A stretch of DNA of 64,000 bases, from positions 64,779,966 through 64,843,965 of the forward strand of contig CM034534.1 in assembly GCA_020002185.1 (NCBI GenBank). The letters are read 5' to 3'. The notes beneath the pieces are model-generated. The model was not told the DNA's origin. It searched no databases and worked only from the letters and a program-made list of their open reading frames with translations. The stretch's first letter is position 1; every line of letters begins with the position of its first letter. The position numbers and the translations under genes were made by a program. This DNA is from Paraescarpia echinospica. Lineage: Eukaryota; Annelida; Polychaeta; Sabellida; Siboglinidae. This document shows positions 56,165 through 64,000 of the stretch, in pieces.

Positions 56165-59100
56165 GTTTGGGGAGTCCTCTGTTTCTTGTTCCTTCTCTCT
56201 TTCGCTTCTTCTCTCACTTTTCCCATCATCTGGGGTCGTCGGTATGGCTGGTAATTTTCTTTCTCCATGTCGGCCTGTCCATCACAACATCTGCACTCAG
56301 ACCCACGATTTCCATGTCTCTTCTGCATGTGTCTTTCCATCTGGTCTTCGGTCGTCCTCTCCTTCTTCTTCCTGCTATCTCTGCGTTTAGCACTCTCTTC
56401 ACTATGTGCTCCTCTTCCCTTCTCATCACACGCTCATACCATTTCAATCGTTTCTCTTTTATCTTTTTGGATGCTTGTGTCACTCTCGTTGCTCCTCTAA
56501 TATATTCGTTTAGGATCTTATCTTTCTTTGTTACTCCACACATCCACCTCAGCATCCTCTTCTCATTCATCTCTATCCTTGCTTCTTGTCCTTTCGTTGT
56601 TGCCCAGGTTTCAGCCCCGTACAGCATTGCTGGCCTGACTACTGTTTTATTGATCTTCCCCTTCAACTTCACTGTGCCTCCTGTCGCACAACACTCCACT
56701 GCATTTCTTCCAATTTCTCCAAGCTGCACTCACTCTCTGTTTGATCTCCGTTTCCATGCCTCCTGTCTCTTCCACGACTGACCCTAGATATTTGAAGTGT
56801 GTCACTTTTTCCAGCTCGTCTCCCAGTATCTTTACAGTTGGTCTGTCTATCTCCTCATTCCGTTCAAACATGAAGTCCATGAATTGTGTTTTCGGTCGAC
56901 TAACCCTCATACCTCTCTCTTCCAGTGCCTTCCTCCACGTCTCCTTGTACTCTGTCATGTCTACCTCCTTTCCTCCACACAGCATAATGTCATCTGGGAA
57001 CATCCTTGATTCTGGTGCATCTTTTCTCACCTTCTCCGTCAAGACGTCCATCAATATAAGGAACAGGTATGGACTAAATGCAGATCCTTGGTGCAACCCA
57101 ACCTTTATGCCAAAGTTGCTGCTTTCACCAGCCACACTGCGTACCTTTGTCTCACACCCCCGGTACATATCCTGTATCGGTCTGGTGTTCTTTTCCGGTA
57201 CATTCCTTTCTCTCGCACGTCTCCATATCTCCTCCCTTGATACCCGATCGTATGCTTTCTCCAAGTCGATAAATACCAATCTGATGTCCTTCTGCCCCTC
57301 CCTGTGTTTCTCTATTGTTTGTTTGATAATGAAAAGCGCATATGTGGTACTCCTGCCTAGCATAAACCCAAACTGACTTTCATGTATGTTTGTGCATTCT
57401 CTCATCCTCTTGTCTATGACTCTCTCCCATATCTTAAAGGTGTGCGTCAGGAGGTTGATCCCTCGGTAGTTCTTACACTCCTGAATGTCACCTTTTCCCT
57501 TGAAGATTGGGACCAGTAAGCTCGGTCGCCAAACCGATGGCATGTGGTCTGAAGTCATGACACAGTTGAATAGTCTGCATAGTAATTTTACACTAAAGTT
57601 GCCCATACATTTCCTCTGGTATTTCATCTGCTCCTACAGTCTTCCCACTTTTCATCCATCTGAGTGTTTTCTCTGTTTCTTCGTCACTGATATTCCTTAC
57701 CATTCGTTGATTCACACCCCTCTCATCGGTTTCTATTCTCCGGTTTTCCTCGTTCATCAACCAGTTAAAGTTTTGGCCCTATCTCTCTTTGATGTCAACG
57801 TCTTTCATCAATACTTCTCCCGTTTAATTTTTGACTGTACGTATCTGGCCTATGTCCTTTCCTGCACGGTCCCTAGCTGCTGCTATTCTATAGATGTCCG
57901 TCTGACCATCACTTGTTTCTAGGTTGTCGTACAATCTCTCTACTGCTTCTTCTCTCACTCTTGCCACCACCTTCTTAGCCGCTGCTTTCGCTCTCTTGTA
58001 CTCTGCCCTGTCTATCTTTGCTTCTGTTCGTTTCCATTTCTTCAGTCTGTCTTTCTTTTCTTTAACTGCATTCTCAGTGTCGACATTCCACCACCAGCTT
58101 TCTACTCCGGGCTTCTTCTTCCCCGTTGATCTCCCATATACTTCCTCCCCACACGTCCTGATCTGCTCCGCAGTTTCTTCCCACCATTCTTCCACGTTCT
58201 CCGTTGTTACTACATCTTTATCTGATAGTCTCTCCACTATATTTATCCTGAAGTTCTCTCTCACATCGTCGTCTTTTAGCTTCCACCATCTGATCTGTTT
58301 CCTTCCCACTGTTTTCCTCTGTCTTGTTTTCTTCACCTCCAGTTCAAAAACTAGTACCCTGTGTTTCTTGGTGTTGGCCTTTGATTGTAGTACTTTACAG
58401 TTATTTGATTCCTTAGCATGCTTTTTCCTCACCATGATGTAGTCAATTTGGGTTTTTCGTCCCCCGCTGTTACATGTTACAAGGTTGTTCCTTCTCTTCT
58501 TGTAGACTGTATTCAGTATCCTCAGCTGGTTTGGTGTAGCAAAGTCTTGTATTTTTATGCCTTACTCTCGTTTGCGACCCCTATTCCCTGTCCTCCGTGT
58601 ACGCCATTATATCCTGTCCGATCTCTTCCGACATGTCCATTTAGGTCTCCTGCCACCACTATTCTCTCGCAACTTGGTACAGCTTGCATCTCACCATCTA
58701 TGTGCTCCCAGAATTCCTCCTTTTCCTCTTCTGTGCATCAAGTTTGTGGTGCATAGCAACATTCCACACTCTCCTCCGATCTCTTGTTTCACTCTCATCA
58801 CTCTATCGCACGGTCGCTCCACTGCTAGTACTCTGTCTTTCAGATCTTCAGATAGTACAATTCCTACTCCATTCTTCGTCCCATCTTCTCCATGGTAGTA
58901 CAGTTTGTATCCGGCACCGGTCTCCCTTGCTTTGCTCCCTTTCAATTTTGTTTCCTGTACGCACAATACTTGCAGATTCTTCTTTAGCATCAATTGTACT
59001 ACTTCTCCACTTCTTCCTGTCATGCTCCCAACATTCAGTTTAATATTCCTCATTCTCCTTCCGCCTTCGTCCTTCCGCCGGTAGCCCTTGTCCATTTATC

Positions 59101-59510
59101 GCTGAGCTCGGGCGGGGGTCTCGCGCGTCGCTTACAGGATACGCCCTAGCACGGGCATTCACTCTATTTAATCCAGCCTTATTTAGGGGTTTCACTTAGA
59201 TTTTTATAGCCGGATGCCCTTCCTTCCGCCAACCACAGTTATAAGCGGTGGGCCTAGCCTCTAGCACCAATGTACCATCAACCTGTGAGACAGCAGGTGG
59301 TTTGAGATCGGAGTTGTTCTTCTCCTAGGCCGATTACCTGCCAAGGTTAACGAGCTGGGCCTGCCCGGGTTTGTAATCAGAGTTGTCCTTTTCCTATGGT
59401 AAGTTTGGTCCTAGGCACCTTCTTCTGTTTTATCCGGTGCAACCCCTCATGCTAAGGGTTTCCCCCATCCGCTACCCAGGGGACGCGCCTCTACGCAGGC
59501 TATCTTCTGA
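56165..59510 (-). mobile_element. RTE-type LINE, nearly complete but broken
   Basis: Minus-strand endonuclease (59095-58691: CVQETKLKG, GVGIVLS), a middle region (58435-57824), RT (57627-56647) and C-terminus (56729-56226: WATTKGQEARIEMNEKRML, KRLKWYERVMRR) lie in separate frames. The RT has VFIDLEKAYDRV and VGLHQGSAFSPYL, but the catalytic box reads FPDDIM instead of FADD. It is 5' bordered by GC-rich leader sequence to about 59510. Clade assignment is by motif style. Confidence 0.8.
56647..57627 (-). pseudogene. RTE-type reverse transcriptase core
   Basis: An open frame of 326 residues: PSLLVPIFKGKGDIQECKNY, FIDLEKAYDRVSREEIW, YRGCETKVRSV, GLHQGSAFSPYLFLILMD and MFPDDIMLCG. The Ala to Pro change before the two catalytic Asp is expected to harm activity. 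Flanking parts are out of frame. Confidence 0.85.
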
Positions 59511-60169
59511 CAGTTGTGAAAATAGAGTTTGTTTTGGAAGTCTGTGTTCATCCATGCGAGGCACATAACCTGTCGAACTGAAGTTTATTTGTATAAAAAG
59601 TTATTCCATGTTCGGCATGTTTGAGTATTTTTTTATTTGTAATGTGGTCTATCCGTGTTATGCTCATGGTGGGATCTGAGGTGCTCACGGGAGTTTTTAT
59701 ACAAGATTGCCATCAAAAGCAAAACGACAGATCATATGGGAAAGGACACAAAAGTTCGCGTTTCGCTAGTCCACCGATTATTAATCTAATTGTAAACCGT
59801 CTGTCATTTGTGTTCTAAGCGTATTCCCACTTGTAGCATTTATACCATCAATAGATAGTGTGTTCCATTTTTATAACTGTGCGGCACTCTGTGAGAATGT
59901 CTACTTTCTTATATCTAGCGTACACTCTTCCTTGACTTACGCAACTTCAAATCCTCTAATTTGCTTAATATTCTATAAATGTGCTACCTTTTTATAATTC
60001 TGTGTCTTATAACTCTTATACTTCTCATGTCTAGTGTTGGTAAATATAACATCCAATATAGCATCCAGTGTGTGTGTATGTGTCTATTTTGAAATGGGCC
60101 CAACTACTGCATAATACATCTGTATATGCATAATTATATATGTTCTCTGTTTGTTACGTAGGTGATGGA

Positions 60170-60400
60170 ATCGGGGGAATCAGCCCCCGATATTTTGGTG
60201 GGGGGCTGGAGAAGGACTTAGCTTCCAAATATTTCGCCAACGCTAGGATGCAGTTGGAAATTTGTGTTCGCCTCCAGGCGTGTGCAGTTGAAAGGTGTTT
60301 AGTGAGTGTCACAATCCGATGATTCACCACATTCCGACGTATATGCGTTACATTCCTCCTAACAACCCATCTGAAACCGCCTGAAGCTTTCGAGCCAGCA
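60170..60400 (+). repeat. GCCTC-subrepeat family copy (uninterrupted)
   Basis: Has the G-rich start GGTGGGGGGCTGGAG, the GATGCAGTTGGAAATTTGTG body and the ATTCACCACATTCCGACG end. It is the empty-site counterpart of 9600-10110. Confidence 0.65.
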
Positions 60401-61074
60401 CCAATCGTTCCTCCTAAGTCCATATATGTTATGTTTGTACTGAGAATAATATCGCCCATTTTATATCTTCATCCATGGTTCTACTTCATGTGTATAAATC
60501 CTCAATTTCCAAACATTAAATAAACTTAAATATTTCTTGACGATTTGTTATTGATACTATTTTCCCTATCGTACCAACATAATATATTATTCATCTGCCG
60601 TTTTGCTAAATAAAACGAAGAAACAAGGGAAGCCCAAACCAATTATTTTTATTGTTGGCCACATCGCACGATGGTAGAGGAAAAACGTATTCCTAGCGAC
60701 GTATACCAAATGTATTCAAATGACATTGCGGCAGTGGACGCTCATTCACGACGACACGCACATCTAAACAGTCTTCTACAGGATTTGTTCATTCAAATCT
60801 CATTACCGGAATGTACCATAGTAATACTGCGGTATCCACTGAACTTCATTGTATTACTACAACAAATACTGGTGTTGTTAACACACCGCTTGCGAGTTTA
60901 TGCTTGGTACATATAGTGATATCATTCACCAGTAATACACGTCTATAAATTACTAAATAGATGTCAGTCGTATGAACAAATGGATTAACAATATTTTCAG
61001 TATGATGTGTATGCAAACGTGAAAGTGATTCTAACACCGTGACGCGTTGGAGATAAGACTGTGTGAATGTTGAT

Positions 61075-61200
61075 TTAACAAAATTTAACAAGATTGCCAC
61101 CCAGGGAATTAACACTAGGTAGCAGGTGGACAAGGAAGCCCTTTGGCTTATCGAGAGTTCGACCCTTTTATCTATGTGTATCCCGCCCTTCTGAGGTATG
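61075..61200 (-). mobile_element. CR1 LINE 3' end fragment
   Basis: About 125 bp matching the 3' end of the CR1 copies at 13900-14040 and 34470-34600, with a TTAACAAAATTTAACAAGATT tail. Confidence 0.85.
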
Positions 61201-61676
61201 TGTAGCAAGAACCGTAATTGATCCGTTATAAGCATAGAATCCGGAAATACAATATGTTGTTACATCAAAATGTGACCCGCCACAGCGAAGCGGGTGATAC
61301 GTCGCAATTGGCCTATTATGGCTACGAGCCACAAATAGCTGTCTAAGTTAACATCCCATCAGTTTTGTATTACGAACATTTACTAATCCACGGATTAAAA
61401 CAATAGTTCAAATGACATTGTCTCGCAACATGTTGCTGCTTTTTAAAAGTCTGCTTCGATTTTAGCAATAAATAAAAAACTACTGGATCTATTTGAACAA
61501 AACTGATGTAACATGTTAACGCTAAATGATGTGTGGAATCCAAAAGGGTAGAAAACTCCACTTCATAGTATTGCAACCTAATACCCACGTTGAAGTGGCT
61601 GGTGACAACTGACCCCACGTATTTGTCCTACACTAAATCGTCACACGTGAAACATAATGACAGTGTCAAAGCGTTA

Positions 61677-61921
61677 TCAGCAGTCAAATCTCGCCGCAGA
61701 ACTCCGAGCTCTCGCTTTGCATTGCATTATCACTCGATAGAAAGCAAGATCTCCCGGAGCAGACGCACGGAAGAGCCCGAAACCGTAGTCTTCTCTTTCA
61801 TCGGCGGTGATGTCCCCTGAGAACTCGAAGACATCTCCCGACGTAGATCTGTAGGCTGCTGTCGGTCTGAGACACGTACTTTCTCACACCATCTGGGCTG
61901 CCGCTCACCAACCCCGAGTAC
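61677..61921 (-). pseudogene. Inverted CILP-like paralogue, exon 9 homologue
   Basis: The minus strand has a TGTTCAG acceptor, RKYVSQTDSSLQIYV, then after a one-base frame change near 61835 EDYGFGLFRASAPGDLAF and a stop after RFDC. It aligns over its length with exon 9 of the main gene. The frame change argues for a pseudogene unless it is a sequencing error. Confidence 0.75.
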
Positions 61922-62837
61922 CTGAACATAACAATTAGCGATTAGTATAAGCGTACCATAGACTAACGTGTTCATCGCTACTTAATGTCATCGCACGTCA
62001 CTTTTCCTTCTTCATAGTTTGATCGATACAGAAGGCGCGCTAGTGCGTGCGTACGTACGTGTGAGTGAACGTGAGCGTGTGTGGGTGAGTGCGCGTGCGC
62101 TAGTATGGGTGAAAGGCTGCGCGAGTGTGTGCGTGCGTGCGTGTCTTTTGTGTATGTGTGTGTGTGCATGTCTGTGCGAGCGTGCGTGTGTATATGAGTG
62201 GGAGAGGAGCTGATGAATGCTATCTCTGTATGTGTATAAACAAGGACACAAGGAGATTTGATTGCAAAATATACGCGGCGTATAAGGTCAGCGCTGTTAT
62301 TGACGTAGGTACTTACAACATATTCGGATATCACTAGTCTTTTTGCATAAAAATATACCTGCCAACTCTCCTGTGAAATCCGGGAGTCTCCCGGATTTGG
62401 GGAGTATCTCCCAGAATATAGGCAAATATTATGGACAGCATTCCCCCCCGTCTTCGAGACAGCGAACCGGTGAAGTTCCGGCGAAAAATCTGCGAGAGCA
62501 CCCTTCCCCATCTTCTGATATCAAGATCCGAGAAAAACGCGACGAGAGAGCGCGACACGGGAAGGGTGCTGAACCGCTGATGAATCCCCGGATTAATAAT
62601 GTATAATAAAAAAATAGGTGAATTTTAATGTTTAGCGAATTATCAGAGGACGGCATTAATAATCAAACCCTAGTATCGCTCACCCGAGTTGAGGTACTGT
62701 TACTGACATAGACGGCTGTGTAATCGTAACATAATTGAAGATCGAGCTAGCCGGTGATCGCAGTACTGCCTGGTCAGCTACAGTTTCGTCGATTTTGACT
62801 TAATAAAGTTTGTAAATCACCACAAAATATCGCTCAC
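61921..62837. other. Intron of the inverted paralogue
   Basis: Its exon 8 side (62690-62837) is homologous to the start of intron 8 of the main gene (49207-49350). A GTGTGCGTGCG-rich low-complexity stretch lies at 62040-62200. The Gypsy element found in the main gene's intron 8 is absent here. Confidence 0.6.
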
Positions 62838-63068
62838 CTAAGTCGACAGTCCGTGCGGTTTTTGCAGGCAATCTGTAAGTCAACCACGGTGTAGTTCGCG
62901 TCTTTCGGACATCGTATTAAGACGCATGCGCCGTAGGGCGGTGTCGGACGAATCGTCGTTTCCTTCCACATCGTTTTCGTTGCCGATGTTGCCATCGCTA
63001 AGAATCGCCGTGTATGTACCGTAGAGGGCGCTGCTGATGCCTACCACACGAATGTTGGCAGATTCCAT
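62838..63068 (-). pseudogene. Inverted CILP-like paralogue, exon 8 homologue
   Basis: The minus strand reads [15 protein letters not shown], then changes frame near 62940 to [12 protein letters not shown] and CKNRTDCRL before a GTGAGC donor identical to that of the main gene. An acceptor before the exon is not evident. Upstream exons would lie at or beyond the window's right side and are not seen up to 64000. Confidence 0.75.
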
Positions 63069-63074
63069 ACAATT

Positions 63075-64000
63075 AGTAATTAAAGTAGACTAATTGTATG
63101 CATTGTACGCAGCCCTCCCCAAGTGTATAGTTTATAATCAAGTTGGGATAGGCCTCATTTTAAAATGTGCATAACATAGAGCAGCCTTTATTAAATAAAG
63201 AGTAATATTCCTTGATGGTCTAGCAATCTGGCTCGTAAGGAGCTCACCTGAACTGTTTCAATTTGAATATAAAATGTGAACATTAAAGGGACATAATCGC
63301 AAATGCCTACAATTGATAAGGATGTATATACAACTAGAAGAATGAGACTGGCCTAGTTGTAAGAGGATGCTAATAGCATAATAACTTGTTATCTGGAGGA
63401 CAGGTGAGTTTTTCTATAAGTGGAACGACATATTTAAGATCTCCCATGGGATTAGGCTATCGTTACCGGAATAGCGAGGTGACCGAATTGGCGGGACTAA
63501 TTTGCTATACCTTATTGCATGCGGAACTAATTTTGCACTGTGCTAACGCGACCTTAATTGCGAGGTGAATGTATTACCGAGTTCATCGTCTGGTTTGGGT
63601 GAGGTCCGTCATGGGGCCGCCATGACACCTCTACAATACAGCCGGGAGGCCTTACTGAGTTTGCGACACAGCAGTGACATACCGCCCCCATCCTGATATT
63701 GACTTACCTGAAACAACACGCAAACGGAAGAGCAACAAGAAATCTGGTTTCTGAGAAGGTGTGAGAAACAGACTGAAGAAAAGTGCTTACGTGTCCCTAT
63801 TACCGTTGCTATCACCCTCTCCAAAGCACACTCCCTCCACAACAAACTCGATGAACTGTCTTCAGTCTTTCATTATTGTCGTTATGGGTGGCGGCGATGA
63901 AGAAAGTGTGCATGCACGTTCATGTTTTGTGCTTATCATTTACTTTATTGCCTTAGTCTGCATGTGTCAGGCGTTATTAACATTCATATACTTACGTTAT
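63075..64000. other. Unannotated right end
   Basis: No exon of the inverted paralogue is recognised here. A short string GACCTTAATTGCGAGGTG at about 63550 resembles GACCTAATTGCGAGGTGG at about 46936, just before exon 7, so both are probably pieces of one dispersed repeat. Confidence 0.4.

Larger units (their letters stand above)
54085..61575. repeat. Right copy of the long direct duplication
   Basis: Collinear with 6015-10730. It begins about 145 bases after the stop codon of the CILP-like gene. It holds the RTE-type LINE at 56165-59510, lacks the SINE of the left copy, and has an extra stretch at about 60972-61545 that contains a CR1 3' end. Confidence 0.8.

Overview
The window is eukaryotic nuclear DNA from an animal, most likely a marine invertebrate (lophotrochozoan or cephalochordate grade; I cannot decide further). 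Signs are GT-AG introns, microsatellites, tRNA-derived SINEs, CR1/RTE/Gypsy retroelements, and a secreted matrix gene with chitin-binding and thrombospondin modules. No bacterial features, CRISPR arrays or tRNA/rRNA genes were seen.

One host gene can be assembled with confidence: a nine-exon plus-strand gene (28403-53941) whose exons join in phase into about 1,051 codons. It encodes a signal peptide, a CBM14 chitin-binding domain, a TSP1 repeat, a CILP-type cysteine/carboxypeptidase-regulatory-like segment, an Ig domain and the large CILP core with a five-arginine furin-type site. Its introns are full of mobile DNA: a near full-length CR1 with an esterase ORF1 in intron 1, an RTE-like 3' fragment in intron 2, a 6,263-bp terminal-inverted-repeat (TIR) element in intron 3, and a Gypsy element in intron 8. 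Frameshifted copies of exons 8 and 9 lie on the opposite strand at 61677-63068, so a decayed inverted paralogue sits tail-to-tail with the gene.

The most interesting unit is the TIR element at 37741-44003. It starts AGTAGTAAAGG, ends with the inverse, has roughly 110-bp TIRs carrying a CRE palindrome, and is flanked by TATATA on both sides. Inside are three candidate genes (a small Ser-rich protein with its own TATA box; a spliced zinc-finger plus Cys/His-rich protein; a protein with a conserved-looking domain and Arg-rich tail), two tandem arrays, CTCF-like motifs near both ends, an array of ETS/CRE-like sites and a large hairpin beside the right TIR. No polymerase, integrase or transposase was recognised.

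The left part (1-28 kb) is largely repeats: a decayed minus-strand protein with PIN/FEN-like motifs (2.3-3.5 kb), Gypsy integrase remains (11.5 kb), a CR1 nested in another repeat ORF (13.3-16.9 kb), a rearranged Gypsy whose 3' part encodes a TatD-like nuclease (16.9-22.1 kb), a degenerate ACGTTG satellite (22.2-22.9 kb), and a 33-bp minisatellite (26.0-26.9 kb). A long direct duplication links 6.0-10.7 kb with 54.1-61.6 kb; the two copies differ by a SINE (only in the left copy) and an almost complete RTE-type LINE (only in the right copy).
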